Positions 16,032 through 24,710 of a stretch of DNA of 64,000 bases are shown one piece after another. How positions within the stretch are numbered: the first letter of the stretch is position 1; every line of letters begins with the position of its first letter. The notes under the pieces were generated by a model. That model had not been told where the DNA came from, made no database searches, and was given only the letters and a program-made list of their open reading frames with translations. The position numbers and the translations under genes are program-made. Source of the stretch: Pseudomonas resinovorans NBRC 106553 (GTDB taxonomy: Bacteria > Pseudomonadota > Gammaproteobacteria > Pseudomonadales > Pseudomonadaceae); NCBI RefSeq assembly GCF_000412695.1, contig NC_021499.1:4588001-4652000 (forward strand), read 5' to 3'.

Positions 16032-17153
16032 TCAGATGACGATGAGTTCGGCGTTCAGGGCGCCGGCCTGTTCCAGCGCCTGGAGGATGCTCATCACATC
16101 GTCCGGGGTGGCGCCCAGGCTGTTCACAGTGTTGATGATGCTTTCCAGGCTGGAACCCTCGGGCCACTTGAACATGGCGTTCTTGTCCTGGGTGACGGCG
16201 ACGTCGGACTGCGGCGTGACGGCGGTCTGGCCGCCGGAGAAGGGACCGGGCTGGCTGACCTGGGGGTTCTCGCTGATGGTCACGGTCAGGGTGCCGTGGG
16301 ACACCGCCGCGGCTTTCACCCGTACGCCCTGCCCCACCACCACCGTGCCGGTGCGGCTGTTGAACACCACCTTGGGCCGGGTGCGGCCCTCGGCCACCTC
16401 CACCGCCTCGAGCATGGCCATGAAGCTCATGCGCTGGGTCGGGGTGAGCGGCGCGCGCAGGGACACCTTGGTGGCGTTGAGCGCTGTGGCGGTGCCGGAG
16501 CCGAAGCGCGCGTTGACCGCGTCCACCACCCGGCTGACGGTCTGGAAGCTCGGCTGGCGCATGTTGAGGATCACCTCGGGACGCTCGGTGAAATCACTGG
16601 GGATCACCCGCTCCACCGAGGCGCCGTTGGCGATCAGGCCGGTGGTGGCGCTGTTGATGGCGACGCTTGAGCCGCTCTGGCCTTCGGCCTTGAGGCCGCC
16701 CACCACCAGGTTGCCCTGGGCCAGGGCATAGACCTCGCCGTCCACGCCCTGCAGCGGGGTCATCAGCAGCAGGCCGCCGCGCAGGCTCTTGGCATCGCCC
16801 AGGGACGACACCGTGACATCCACCGTCTGCCCCGGACCGTAGTTGGGCGGCACGTTGGCGGTGACGCTGACGGCGGCGACGTTCTTCAGCTTGGGGTCGA
16901 CGTTGGGCGGCAGGTTGACGCCGAACTGCTTGAGCATGTTGGTCACCGACTGGCTGGTGAACTTCACCTGGTTCTTGTCGCCGGTGCCATCCAGGCCCAC
17001 CACCAGGCCGTAGCCGATCAGCTGGTTGCCGCGCACGCCCTCGATGTCCACCAGGTCCATCAGCGGGGTCGCCGAGAGGCTCGGGTGCCAGCACAGGGCG
17101 AGGCCGGCCAGCGTCAGTTGCAGGATCTTGCGCACGAAGGACTCCAGGCTCAC
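16032..17153 (-). CDS. flgI: Lateral flagellar P-ring protein FlgI
   Basis: A 373-residue periplasmic protein forming the bushing around the rod in the peptidoglycan layer. A hydrophobic leader ([18 protein letters not shown]) precedes the conserved [20 protein letters not shown] and [12 protein letters not shown]. The C-terminus ends in [20 protein letters not shown], as in other FlgI. Its length is normal. The GTG start at 17153 overlaps the flgH stop (GTGA). Folding should depend on FlgA, encoded divergently at 22150. Confidence 0.94.
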   Translation of the reverse strand: MSLESFVRKILQLTLAGLALCWHPSLSATPLMDLVDIEGVRGNQLIGYGLVVGLDGTGDKNQVKFTSQSVTNMLKQFGVNLPPNVDPKLKNVAAVSVTANVPPNYGPGQTVDVTVSSLGDAKSLRGGLLLMTPLQGVDGEVYALAQGNLVVGGLKAEGQSGSSVAINSATTGLIANGASVERVIPSDFTERPEVILNMRQPSFQTVSRVVDAVNARFGSGTATALNATKVSLRAPLTPTQRMSFMAMLEAVEVAEGRTRPKVVFNSRTGTVVVGQGVRVKAAAVSHGTLTVTISENPQVSQPGPFSGGQTAVTPQSDVAVTQDKNAMFKWPEGSSLESIINTVNSLGATPDDVMSILQALEQAGALNAELIVI

Positions 17154-17812
17154 ATCGGGAACAGCGGATGGGTGAAGAAGCGCGTCAGCCAGCCGGCGGA
17201 GTTGCTGTCATTGAGCACGCCGCGTCCGGCGTAGGAGATGCGGGCGTTGGCGACGTTCTGCGAGGACACCTGGTTGGCGCGGTTGATGTCGTCGATGCGC
17301 ACCAGGCCCGTGAGGCGGATGAACTCGTCGCCCTGGTTCAGGCGCAGGGACTTCTCGCCCTTGACCAGCAGCACGCCGCCCGGCAGCACCTTGTGCACGG
17401 TGACCGCGATGGAGCCCTGCAGGGTGTTCTGCTGGGAACTCTCGGCCGAGCCGTCGAAGTCGCGCTGGGCGCTGGCCGAGGTGTTCAGCCGGTCGTATTC
17501 CTTGTTCAGGATGGTCGGCACCGGCACGTCGATGCTGGCGCTCTTGCCGAAGCTGGTGCCGGCGCTCTTGCTCGACTGGGTGGACTCGGCCAGCACCACG
17601 GTGACGATGTCGCCGACGCCGATGGCGCGCTTGTCGCGGATCAGCGAGCTGCTGTAGCCGGAACGGAACAGCCCGCCGCTGGTGGTAGCCGGCTGGCTGT
17701 AGTCGAGCTCCGGCGGCTGGTAGGCCGAGGAGTCCTCGTCCGGGAGCATTTCGTTGAAGCTCTGGCAGCCGGCGAGCAGCGCCAGGGCGACCAGGATCGA
17801 CAAGCGCATCAT
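17150..17812 (-). CDS. flgH: Lateral flagellar L-ring lipoprotein FlgH
   Basis: A 220-residue outer-membrane lipoprotein. The leader [16 protein letters not shown] ends in lipobox LAGC (Cys16). Typical FlgH segments follow: [12 protein letters not shown], a serine-rich stretch, [20 protein letters not shown], and [20 protein letters not shown]. It forms the L ring. The start is ATGATG at 17812/17809, 5 bp after the flgG stop. Its length is close to Salmonella FlgH (232). Confidence 0.94.
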   Translation of the reverse strand: MMRLSILVALALLAGCQSFNEMLPDEDSSAYQPPELDYSQPATTSGGLFRSGYSSSLIRDKRAIGVGDIVTVVLAESTQSSKSAGTSFGKSASIDVPVPTILNKEYDRLNTSASAQRDFDGSAESSQQNTLQGSIAVTVHKVLPGGVLLVKGEKSLRLNQGDEFIRLTGLVRIDDINRANQVSSQNVANARISYAGRGVLNDSNSAGWLTRFFTHPLFPM

Positions 17813-17817
17813 CGCGA

Positions 17818-18603
17818 TCAGACCGTCTGGTTAAGGAACTGCTGCATCCCCGACGCGGCGTCGAGGACCTTGGCGTTGGCCTCGTAGGCGCGCTGGATGG
17901 CGATCATGTTCACCATGGCCTCCACCACCTGCACGTTGGAGCCTTCCAGTACGCCCTGCTTGAGGGTGCCGAGACCTTCCTCACCCGGCGTGCCTTCCAC
18001 CGGCTCGCCGCTGGCCACGGTCTCGCGGTAGAGGTTGCCGCCCAGGGCCTCGAGGCCGGCCGGGTTGGTGAAGTTGACCAGGGTGATCTGGCCCAGCTCG
18101 CTGGGCAGGGTGTCCCCCGGCAGCACGGCGGTGACGATGCCGTCGCTGCCCACGGTGAACTTGCTGGCGCCGTTGGGCACTTCGATGGCGGGCACCAGGG
18201 GCAGACCCTGGGCGTTCACCACCACGCCTTCGGCGTTGAGCTGCAGCTGGCCGTTCTCGGTGTAGAGGGTGTCGCCGTTGGGCGCTTCCACCTGGAAGAA
18301 GCCCCGGCCGATGATGCCGAGATCCATGGGCTGGCCGGTAGTCTGCATGCTGCCTTCGGTGAACACCTTCTGGGTGCCCACCACGCGCACGCCGCTGCCG
18401 AGCTGGATGCCGGACGGCACGGTGTTGACCTGGTCGGCCTGGGCGCCGGGCTGCAGCTCGACGGCGTAGAACAGGTCCTCGAACACCACGCGGTCGCTCT
18501 TGAAGCCGTTGGTGTTCACGTTGGCCAGGTTGTTGGCCACGGTGGACAGCGCGGTGTCCTGGGCGGCCAGGCCGGTCTTGCTGACCCAGAGTGCTGAGCT
18601 CAT
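17818..18603 (-). CDS. flgG: Lateral distal-rod protein FlgG
   Basis: A 261-residue distal rod protein, the usual FlgG length. The N-terminus has the rod signature LSTVANNLANVNTNGFKSDRVVFEDL, split by convention into LSTVANNLANVNTNGF and DRVVFEDL. The C-terminus LEGSNVQVVEAMVNMIAIQRAYEAN (LEGSNVQVVEAMVN, then RAYEAN) is diagnostic for FlgG/FlgF. AGGAG precedes ATG 18603. It lies in the flgBCDEFGHIJKL run. Confidence 0.93.
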   Translation of the reverse strand: MSSALWVSKTGLAAQDTALSTVANNLANVNTNGFKSDRVVFEDLFYAVELQPGAQADQVNTVPSGIQLGSGVRVVGTQKVFTEGSMQTTGQPMDLGIIGRGFFQVEAPNGDTLYTENGQLQLNAEGVVVNAQGLPLVPAIEVPNGASKFTVGSDGIVTAVLPGDTLPSELGQITLVNFTNPAGLEALGGNLYRETVASGEPVEGTPGEEGLGTLKQGVLEGSNVQVVEAMVNMIAIQRAYEANAKVLDAASGMQQFLNQTV

Positions 18604-18631
18604 TCCTTCTATCTCCTAAAGAAAAGCTTTT

Positions 18632-19360
18632 TTAGCTTCCACGGATCATTCGGTTGCCGGCCGAGGACAGGTCCTCGGCGGCTTTCATCATCTTCACCTG
18701 GGTCTCGAACAGGCGGTTCAGGCTCATGCTCGACACCAGCTGGTCGATGGCCGAGACGTTGCTCGACTCCAGGTGGCCGCTGACCAGCAGCGGGCTGTCC
18801 ATGGCCGGGGCCGGCTGGCCGTTGCGCGCCACCAGCAGGCCGGCGGCGTTCTTGGTCAGGGCGCTGGCGGGCTGGTCGACCACCTTGATGCGGTCCACCT
18901 CGGCCATCAGGAAGTCGCCACGGGGCATGATCGAGACGGTGCCGTCGGAACCGATGGCCACCGTGTCGTACTCGGGCAGGACGATCGGGCCGCCCTCCCC
19001 CAGCACCGGCCGGCCATTGATGGTCAGGCGGTTCTCGGCGTCGATCTGCATGTTGCCGTTGCGCGTATAGGCCTCGCCTTCGCCGGTCTGCACGGCGATC
19101 AGGCCGGTGCCCTTGATGGCGAAATCGAGGTCGCGGCCGGTGGCCATGAGGGTGCCGGACTCCAGGCTGACGCCGTTGTCCTGCACCCGCACCAGGTGCC
19201 GGCTGTCGTAGCCGTAACCCGGCACCGCGACTTCCGCGGCGCGTTCGAGGTCGGCGCGAAAGCCCGGCGTGTTGACGTTGGCCAGGTTGTTCGAGCGCAC
19301 CTCCAGCGAGGTCATGGTGCGGCTGGCGGCGGCCATGGCGGTGTATCCCAGGCGGTCCAT
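18632..19360 (-). CDS. flgF: Lateral proximal-rod protein FlgF
   Basis: A 242-residue rod protein. It starts MDRLGYTAMAAASRTMTSLE and continues with the rod motif SNNLANVNTPGFRADLE, with FAIKGTGLIAVQTGEGEAYT in the middle and the C-terminal LESSNVSAIDQLVSSMSL. MDRLIYTAM-type starts mark FlgF. It sits between flgE and flgG. AAGGAAACC precedes the start. Confidence 0.92.
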   Translation of the reverse strand: MDRLGYTAMAAASRTMTSLEVRSNNLANVNTPGFRADLERAAEVAVPGYGYDSRHLVRVQDNGVSLESGTLMATGRDLDFAIKGTGLIAVQTGEGEAYTRNGNMQIDAENRLTINGRPVLGEGGPIVLPEYDTVAIGSDGTVSIMPRGDFLMAEVDRIKVVDQPASALTKNAAGLLVARNGQPAPAMDSPLLVSGHLESSNVSAIDQLVSSMSLNRLFETQVKMMKAAEDLSSAGNRMIRGS

Positions 19361-19371
19361 GTCGGTTTCCT

Positions 19372-20559
19372 TTAGATGGCGCTGAACAGGACCTGGGTGA
19401 GTTCCTTGTCCGTGGTCAGGACCTTGGTGTTGGCCTGGTAGTTGCGCTGGCCTTCCATCAGGCTCACCAGCTGCTGGGTGAGGTCGACGTTGGAGTTCTC
19501 CAGGCTGCCGGCGGACAGGGCGCCGAAGGCGCCGATGCCGGCCACGCCGATCAGCGGGGTGCCGGACTCGGAGGTCTCGCTCCAGGCGGTGCCGCTTTCA
19601 TTGGCCAGGCCGCCGGCATTGGCGAAGTTGGCCAGTACCACCTGGCCCTGCAGCAGGCGCTGGCCGTTGCTGTAGTTGACGAAGACGCGGCCGTCCTTCT
19701 CCACCACCATGCCGGTCTGCTCGCCGGGGGCGTAGCCGCTCGGGCGGTTGGTGGTGACGACGAAATCGGAGCCGTGCTGGCTGGTGCCGCTGTAGTCCAG
19801 GGCGATGTTCAGCGGGTCGACGCCCGGCAACGCGGCGGAGAGGCTCACCGGGGCGGCCGGCGCGGTGAGCGTGCCGCTGGTGGAGAAGTTCAGCGCCTGG
19901 ACCGCGCCGGCGGAGTTGCCATCGACGTAGTAGTGGGCGTTCCACTGGTTGTCGGCGGTCTTGACGAAGTACTGGGTCAGGGTGTGCTCGCGGCCCTGGG
20001 AGTCGTACACGCGGGTGGTGTAGGTGGAGTTGTAGGTGCTGAGGTTCTGCGGGTCGAAGGGCACGACGGTGGGTACGGTGGAGTCGGCGTCGAGGTTGGC
20101 GACGAAGTCCAGGGTGTCGGTGGCCTTGGCCGGCAGGTTGCCGTTGCGCAGCTGCAGGTCGCTCATGGTGCCCACCAGCAGGTTGCCGGCGGCGTCGGTC
20201 GGGTAACCCTGCAGGCGCGCGCCGCTGCCGTTGACCAGGTAGTTGTCCTTGTCGGAACCGAAGACCCCGGCGCGGGTGTAGAGCGCGTCGCCGTTGCTGG
20301 CCTTGGTGACGAAGAAGCCGCCGCCGGAGATGGCCAGGTCGAGGTTGCGCCCGGTGGCCACCAGGGAACCGCCCTGGCTGATGCTCTGGGTGGTGCCGGT
20401 GACTTCCACGCCCATGGCCTGGCTGTCGGCGTAGACGCTGCCGAACTCGGTGCGCGAGGACTTGAAGCCGACGGTGCCGGAGTTGGCGATGTTGTGGCTG
20501 ACGGTGTTGAGTTGTTCGTTGACCGCGTTCAGACCGGTCAGGGCGATGTTGAAGCTCAT
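19372..20559 (-). CDS. flgE: Lateral hook protein FlgE
   Basis: A 395-residue hook subunit, close to Salmonella FlgE (403). The N-terminus is LTGLNAVNEQLNTVSHNIAN followed by SGTVGFKSSRTEFGSVY. The C-terminus LENSNVDLTQQLVSLMEGQR and the NYQANTKVLTT segment form the D0 helix. The middle holds the exposed beta domains. It follows flgD after a 69-bp gap without a recognisable promoter. Hook length should be set by LafE (FliK), encoded at 31965. Confidence 0.93.
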   Translation of the reverse strand: MSFNIALTGLNAVNEQLNTVSHNIANSGTVGFKSSRTEFGSVYADSQAMGVEVTGTTQSISQGGSLVATGRNLDLAISGGGFFVTKASNGDALYTRAGVFGSDKDNYLVNGSGARLQGYPTDAAGNLLVGTMSDLQLRNGNLPAKATDTLDFVANLDADSTVPTVVPFDPQNLSTYNSTYTTRVYDSQGREHTLTQYFVKTADNQWNAHYYVDGNSAGAVQALNFSTSGTLTAPAAPVSLSAALPGVDPLNIALDYSGTSQHGSDFVVTTNRPSGYAPGEQTGMVVEKDGRVFVNYSNGQRLLQGQVVLANFANAGGLANESGTAWSETSESGTPLIGVAGIGAFGALSAGSLENSNVDLTQQLVSLMEGQRNYQANTKVLTTDKELTQVLFSAI

Positions 20560-20628
20560 GGACCTTGGACCTCGGGAAATTGGAAATTCAATGCCGCACA
20601 GGAGCGAGCTCTGCTCGCGAACCCGCTA

Positions 20629-21291
20629 TCACGCGGGGCCGAACTCGACGATGTTGTAGAAGGGCACGGAGCCCACGCCCTCCACCTCCAGCACGGGGCC
20701 ATCGGCGCTGACGCGGACCTTGCCGACCAGGCCGGCGACCTCCACCTGCGGGGTCTCGCCACTCTCGGTGGTGACCGCCACCTGGTACGCGCCGGGACGC
20801 AGGCCAAGGGCCTTGGGATCGATGCGGAAATCGACGCTGCCGGCCACCTGCGGACCGAGCTGGATCTCGGTCTTCTGGCCGTTGGCATCGGTGAGTTGCA
20901 GCACCGTCTTGGCGGAGGCGAACTCCAGCTGGATCTGGCCGTCGATGGGCTGCTCGTCGAGCTGCAGGCGGTCGACGCGGACCTTCACTTCCTGGCCCAC
21001 CAGGCCGGCGGCGGTAAGGGTCTGCAGGTTGTCCATGAGCACCAGGTTGTTCTGCGAGAGCTGGGTCATGTTCTCCATGCTCTTGACCTGGGACATGGCC
21101 GAGTACTGGTTGAGGAACTCGGTGCTGTCCACCGGATTGGTGGGGTCCTGGTACTTGATCTGCGCCACCATCAGGCTGATGAAGCTGTTCTCCAGCTGGG
21201 TGGCTTCGCTGAGGTTGACCGCCGCGCGCGGCAGGTCGCTGTCGCTGCCGGTGGTGCCGCCATTGTTGCTGGTGCCGTTGACCGTGGACAT
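20629..21291 (-). CDS. flgD: Lateral hook-cap protein FlgD
   Basis: A 220-residue scaffold that caps the growing hook and is discarded afterwards. The N-terminal signature is ENSFISLMVAQIKYQDPTNP followed by VDSTEFLNQYSAMSQVKSME (residues about 34-73), nearly invariant in FlgD. The C-terminal part (residues about 105-215) is a Tudor/FnIII-like pair. Its ATG overlaps the flgC stop by one base (TGATG). Confidence 0.93.
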   Translation of the reverse strand: MSTVNGTSNNGGTTGSDSDLPRAAVNLSEATQLENSFISLMVAQIKYQDPTNPVDSTEFLNQYSAMSQVKSMENMTQLSQNNLVLMDNLQTLTAAGLVGQEVKVRVDRLQLDEQPIDGQIQLEFASAKTVLQLTDANGQKTEIQLGPQVAGSVDFRIDPKALGLRPGAYQVAVTTESGETPQVEVAGLVGKVRVSADGPVLEVEGVGSVPFYNIVEFGPA

Positions 21292-21719
21292 CAGGCTTCT
21301 CCCAGGCGCAGCAGGCCTTGCTGCATGCTCTTGACCCGGTTCAGCACCTCGACGTTGGTCTCGAAGCTGCGGGTGGCGGACATCATGTCGGTCATCTCCT
21401 CGATCTGGTTCACGTCCGGGTAGTAGACGTAGCCGTCACGGTCGGCCACCGGATTGCCCGGCTCATAGCGGCGCACCGGGTCGCGGCCGGAGGTGACCAC
21501 GTCGAGCACCTGCACATGGGCGCCGCCCATGCCGGCGCCACGGGTCAGCTCGCCGTTCTCGTAGACGGCGGCGAACATCGGCTTGCGCGCCTGGTAGGTG
21601 TCGGCGGCGCTGGCCGAGGCGGAGTCGGCGTTGGCCAGGTTGCTGGCCACGGTGTTCAGGCGCACGGTCTGCGCGTTCATCGCGGAGCCGGCGATGCGGT
21701 AGATGGCGTCGAAAGACAT
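21291..21719 (-). CDS. flgC: Lateral proximal-rod protein FlgC
   Basis: A 142-residue rod protein. The N-terminus is FDAIYRIAGSAMNAQTVRLN followed by TVASNLANADSASAS, and the C-terminus is PDVNQIEEMTDMMSATRSFE, both typical FlgC. ATG 21719 is preferred to an in-frame TTG at 21725 because GAGGG lies at suitable spacing. It starts 2 bp after the flgB stop and runs into flgD with a 1-base overlap. Confidence 0.93.
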   Translation of the reverse strand: MSFDAIYRIAGSAMNAQTVRLNTVASNLANADSASASAADTYQARKPMFAAVYENGELTRGAGMGGAHVQVLDVVTSGRDPVRRYEPGNPVADRDGYVYYPDVNQIEEMTDMMSATRSFETNVEVLNRVKSMQQGLLRLGEA

Positions 21720-21721
21720 GG

Positions 21722-22084
21722 TCAACGGCCCTCGATGGCCTGCTTCAGGCCACGGAATTTCATGTTGAGGAAGGTCAGGCTGGTCTGGAAGTCCATGGCG
21801 TTGCGGGAGAACTGCGCCTGCTCGACCGACAGCTCCACGGTGTTGCCATCCTGGGCGGGCTGGGTCGGCACGCGGTACTTCAGGCCCGGCCCACTGGTGC
21901 TGGCGAACAGCTGGTGGCTGTCGCTGTCCAGCCGTTGCATCTCGGCGGCGAAGTCGATATCGCGGGCCTGGAAGCCGGGGGTGTCTTCGTTGGCGAGGTT
22001 CGCCGACAGTATTTCGCTGCGCTCCATGCGCAGCGCCAGCGCGCGGCTGTGGACGCCCAAGGCTTCATCAATCCGTATACTCAT
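21722..22084 (-). CDS. flgB: Lateral proximal-rod protein FlgB, first gene of the hook operon
   Basis: A 120-residue rod protein. It has ALRMERSEILSANLANEDTP then GFQARDIDFAAEM at residues about 16-50, and VELSVEQAQFSRNAMDFQTS near residue 80, all typical FlgB. ATG 22084 is chosen by alignment to the family; the frame stays open upstream but that part is not conserved. It is first in a run of eleven flg genes plus lafW, and a sigma54-type promoter lies about 40 bp upstream. Confidence 0.92.
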   Translation of the reverse strand: MSIRIDEALGVHSRALALRMERSEILSANLANEDTPGFQARDIDFAAEMQRLDSDSHQLFASTSGPGLKYRVPTQPAQDGNTVELSVEQAQFSRNAMDFQTSLTFLNMKFRGLKQAIEGR

Positions 22085-22123
22085 CCGCTTCTTGCCCTTG
22101 CCTGTTGGTAAGCCCGCGTCCCA

Positions 22124-22141
22124 TCGCACAAAACGTGCCGA
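22124..22141 (-). promoter_or_regulatory. Sigma54-type promoter for flgBCDEFGHIJKL-lafW
   Basis: Read on the minus strand the site is CGGCACG-TTTT-GTGCG: GG (22139-22138), ten bases, then GC (22127-22126), exactly the -24/-12 geometry. Transcription should begin near 22114, leaving a leader of about 30 nt before flgB. LafK, the sigma54 activator encoded at 41947, is the natural regulator. Confidence 0.7.
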
Positions 22142-22149
22142 ACCTATAA

Positions 22150-22962
22150 ATGAACGCCAACCACCTGATTTCGCTGGATTTTCTTGATGACCACGGCCCG
22201 CAATGCGGAAATGCCGAGGCGCCTCGGACGTCGCTTGGGCGTCGATGCGGAAGCCTTGCTTCCGCCCTTCTGCTCCTCGGCTGCGCCGGCCTTGCCCAGG
22301 CCGGCGACGACGCCCGTCAACAGGTGGAGCGCGCGGTGGGCGCGTATCAGCAGGCGAGCCTGGAACGCGAGGCGAAACGCCAGGGCTGGACCGGCATGGG
22401 CCACCGCCTCGACAACGACCTGCTGGGCAGCACCGCCAACCTGCAGCCCTGCCCCATGACGCCCTCGGTGCGCGCCACGTCGGGCGGTGACCCGCTGGCC
22501 CGCCAACGCCTGGAAGTCGGTTGTCCACAGGGCGCGCCGGGTTGGCCGGTGACCGTACTGAGTACCCCGCGCCTGTTGCTGCCCATGCTGGTGACGACGA
22601 CGGTGGTGGCGCGCGGACAGACCCTCGCCGCCACGCAGCTGAAGCTGGAACCCTTTGAGCTCGGCAAGGCGCGCCAGGGGTTCTTCCAGGACCCGGCCGC
22701 GGTGGCCGGCATGACCGCCAAGCGGCGCATTCGCGCCAACCAGCTCGTCACCCCGGCGCTGCTCTCCAGCGCCCTGATGGTCAAGCGCGGGCAGAAGGTG
22801 AAGATCCAGGCGAGCCACGAAGGCATAGTCGCCGCCACCGCCGGCGAGGCCCTGGCCGATGGCCGCGAAGGCGAGGTGATCCGGGTGAAGAACCTCAGCA
22901 GCCAGAAGAGCATCGACGCCAAGGTGATCGGCGACGCCCTGGTGAGCAGCACCTTCGACTGA
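22150..22962 (+). CDS. flgA: Lateral P-ring chaperone FlgA
   Basis: A 270-residue periplasmic protein. A hydrophobic signal segment (LASALLLLGCAGLAQA, about residues 37-52) follows an unusually long N-terminal stretch of about 36 residues; no later ATG is available in frame and I see no clear ribosome-binding site, so the start is uncertain. The C-terminal half holds the SAF-type FlgA domain (VVARGQTLAATQLKLEPFEL, RIRANQLVTPALL, GEVIRVKNLSSQKSIDAKVI). It assists FlgI assembly. It is divergent from flgB with only 65 bp between them. Confidence 0.88.
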   Translation: MNANHLISLDFLDDHGPQCGNAEAPRTSLGRRCGSLASALLLLGCAGLAQAGDDARQQVERAVGAYQQASLEREAKRQGWTGMGHRLDNDLLGSTANLQPCPMTPSVRATSGGDPLARQRLEVGCPQGAPGWPVTVLSTPRLLLPMLVTTTVVARGQTLAATQLKLEPFELGKARQGFFQDPAAVAGMTAKRRIRANQLVTPALLSSALMVKRGQKVKIQASHEGIVAATAGEALADGREGEVIRVKNLSSQKSIDAKVIGDALVSSTFD

Positions 22963-22963
22963 T

Positions 22964-22990
22964 CGCCCCGACTGGCCCGGGGCGGTTTTT
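22964..22990 (+). terminator. Rho-independent terminator after flgA
   Basis: CGCCCCG (22964-22970) pairs with CGGGGCG (22978-22984) and a run of five T follows. It separates flgA from the first flagellin promoter region. Confidence 0.8.
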
Positions 22991-23002
22991 GCCACGGGCC
23001 AT

Positions 23003-23031
23003 TTAACCTTTGCCGACCCTCCAGTCGCCTT
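23003..23031 (+). promoter_or_regulatory. Recurrent motif TTAA-N17-GTCGCCTT before flagellin 1
   Basis: TTAACC at 23003 and GTCGCCTT at 23024-23031, 60 bp before the start codon. The spacing is one base longer than in the other copies. The layout resembles a sigma28 promoter (8-11/12-8) with a changed -10 box. I propose it as the LafS promoter; that is inference. Confidence 0.6.
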
Positions 23032-23090
23032 ACCCGGGAAGCGGGCAATCACCGCCGGCTTCTATCAAGCACTGTTCGAGGGATCACCCA

Positions 23091-23981
23091 ATGGCTCTGT
23101 CGATTCACACCAACTATTCGGCCCTGGTCACCCAGACCAACCTGAACAAGACCAACAGCCTGCTGAGCACCAACCAGCAGCGCCTGGGCACCGGCCTGCG
23201 CATCAACTCCGCCGCCGACGACGCCGCCGGCCTGCAGATCGCCACCCGCCTCAACGCCCAGTCCCGTGGCATGGACGTGGCCATGCGCAACACCGGCGAC
23301 GCCATCTCCATGCTGCAGACCGCCGAAGGCGCCTTCAGCGAAATGACCGACATCCTCCAGCGCATGAAGGACCTCTCCACCCAGGGCGCCAACGGCACCA
23401 ACAGCGCCGCCGACCTGACCGCCCTGCAAGGCGAGTTCGACGAGCTGGGCAAAGAGCTGGCGAACATCATGGACAACACCAGCTACGCTGGCGCCAAGCT
23501 GTTCAGCAAGGACAACTCCGCCGGCAAGTTCGCCGCCGCGGTGAACTTCCAGATCGGCTCCACCGCCGCCGAAACCCTGACCCTGGACCTGACCGCCGCC
23601 GGTTCCGACGCCGTCCAGACCCTGACCGATGCCCTGGACGCCGTCTCGACCAACTACACCACCCCGGGCGGCGCGGTGGGCACCGAACTGACCGCGGCCG
23701 GTGGCGCCAACGGCTCCATCACCAAGCTCAACACCGCCCTGGACGCCGTCGGCGCCCTGCGCGCCGAGCTGGGCGCCAACATCAACCGCCTGAACCACAC
23801 CGCGAACAACCTGGCCAACATGAAGGACAACACCGACATGGCCAAGGGCCGCATCATGGACGCCGACTTCGCCAAGGAAAGCGCCAGCATGAGCAAGAAC
23901 TCCATGCTCATGCAGTCCGGCATCTCCATGCTCAAGCAGGCCGGCCAGATGCCGGGCATGGTCATGTCCCTGTTGGGTTGA
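23091..23981 (+). CDS. lafA: Lateral flagellin 1 (LafA)
   Basis: A 296-residue flagellin with little outer domain. The conserved D0/D1 N-terminus includes RLGTGLRINSAADDAAGLQI and the C-terminus GRIMDADFAKESASMSKNSM followed by a Met-rich tail ending MVMSLLG, as in lateral flagellins. ATG 23091 follows GAGG. It is the first of three tandem copies; the N-terminal 115 and C-terminal 80 residues are nearly identical in all three, while residues about 115-215 differ. It is exported through FlhAB-FliPQR with FliS as likely chaperone. Confidence 0.95.
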   Translation: MALSIHTNYSALVTQTNLNKTNSLLSTNQQRLGTGLRINSAADDAAGLQIATRLNAQSRGMDVAMRNTGDAISMLQTAEGAFSEMTDILQRMKDLSTQGANGTNSAADLTALQGEFDELGKELANIMDNTSYAGAKLFSKDNSAGKFAAAVNFQIGSTAAETLTLDLTAAGSDAVQTLTDALDAVSTNYTTPGGAVGTELTAAGGANGSITKLNTALDAVGALRAELGANINRLNHTANNLANMKDNTDMAKGRIMDADFAKESASMSKNSMLMQSGISMLKQAGQMPGMVMSLLG

Positions 23982-23994
23982 TCCCGCACTGCAA

Positions 23995-24026
23995 GAAAAA
24001 AGCCCCGACTGGTTCGGGGCTTTTTT
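23995..24026 (+). terminator. Terminator after flagellin 1
   Basis: AGCCCCGA (24001-24008), 5-nt loop, TCGGGGCT (24014-24021), then a T run, preceded by an A run. The same hairpin follows flagellin 2. Confidence 0.92.
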
Positions 24027-24104
24027 GTGGGGCTTCGGTCGGTTGCTCAGCCATGTGGACCACGCTTCATCGGTCCACCAAGTGAAGTTAGGCCGAGCGC
24101 CGAT

Positions 24105-24209
24105 GGTGGATGTGAAAAGCGCCATCCACCCGCGCTGCTGCCCATGCAGCAACGTAGGATGGGTCGGGCGGCATTCCGCATGGGTATCGCTTCGCTCAAC
24201 CCATCCTAC
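24105..24209. repeat. Intergenic inverted repeats including REP family B copy
   Basis: GGTGGATG (24105-24112) pairs with CATCCACC (24123-24130). From 24153 to 24209 a family B element follows, beginning GTAGGATGGG and ending in its complement. No gene is seen here. Confidence 0.75.
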
Positions 24210-24254
24210 AAGCGGAGAACTGATGCCCATGCCCGTCTGAAACGAAGTGACGAA

Positions 24255-24577
24255 GATGACGCCGCGCAAAGCGCCCCTTCAGGAGGCCGAGTGGAATCCT
24301 TGCAGAGGGGGACGAGCGGCATGGATGCCGCGAGAGCCGCGCAGGGCCATGGATGGCCCTTCGCGGCGGGCCCCCGGCGCAAGGATGGAGCGAGGGAACC
24401 TCGGCGAAGCCGGGGCCGGATGCAGGGGCAAGCCCTCTTGGTTACTTCTGGGTGGTTCGGCACCCCGACGACTGCCAGAAGTGACTCGCCCGGGAGGGCG
24501 AAACAAAAGCCCCAAGCCCACGCGAAAATGAACAGGGCACCAGCCCCAAGCCCCAGCCTCCCGGATTCCATCCGGGC
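24255..24577. repeat. Repeat block D, copy 1 (between flagellins 1 and 2)
   Basis: A 323-bp block beginning GATGACGCCGCGC and ending CATCCGGGCT. It is very similar, base for base over long stretches, to 25848-26160. It contains several short hairpins. Open frames in it do not look coding. It fills most of the 700-bp gap between the flagellins and reappears in the next gap in the same orientation and place. Confidence 0.8.
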
Positions 24578-24623
24578 TACCGACTCAACAATGCCCCTCT
24601 AGTGCACTCCCCAAAAGAATTAC

Positions 24624-24651
24624 TTAACCGAGCACCACAAAGGGTCGCCTT
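24624..24651 (+). promoter_or_regulatory. Recurrent motif TTAA-N16-GTCGCCTT before flagellin 2
   Basis: TTAACC at 24624 and GTCGCCTT at 24644-24651, 60 bp before the start. The 20-base distance from TTAA to GTCGCCTT is the same as before flagellin 3, flgM and fliD. Candidate LafS promoter. Confidence 0.65.
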
Positions 24652-24710
24652 GAAGAGTCAGCAGGCAACCACCGCCAGCTTCAATCAAGCACTGTTCGAG
24701 GGATCACCCA

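Noticed and set aside
23003..23020. Canonical FliA promoter (GCCGA) before flagellin 1
   Set aside because: GCCGACCC occurs at 23012 but there is no -35 box at the proper distance, and the other two flagellins lack the sequence. The TTAA/GTCGCCTT pair is shared by all three.
24027..24610. Possible small genes in the gap between flagellins 1 and 2
   Set aside because: Open frames overlap hairpin-rich repeat block D in several registers. None has a ribosome-binding site with conserved codons between the two block copies.
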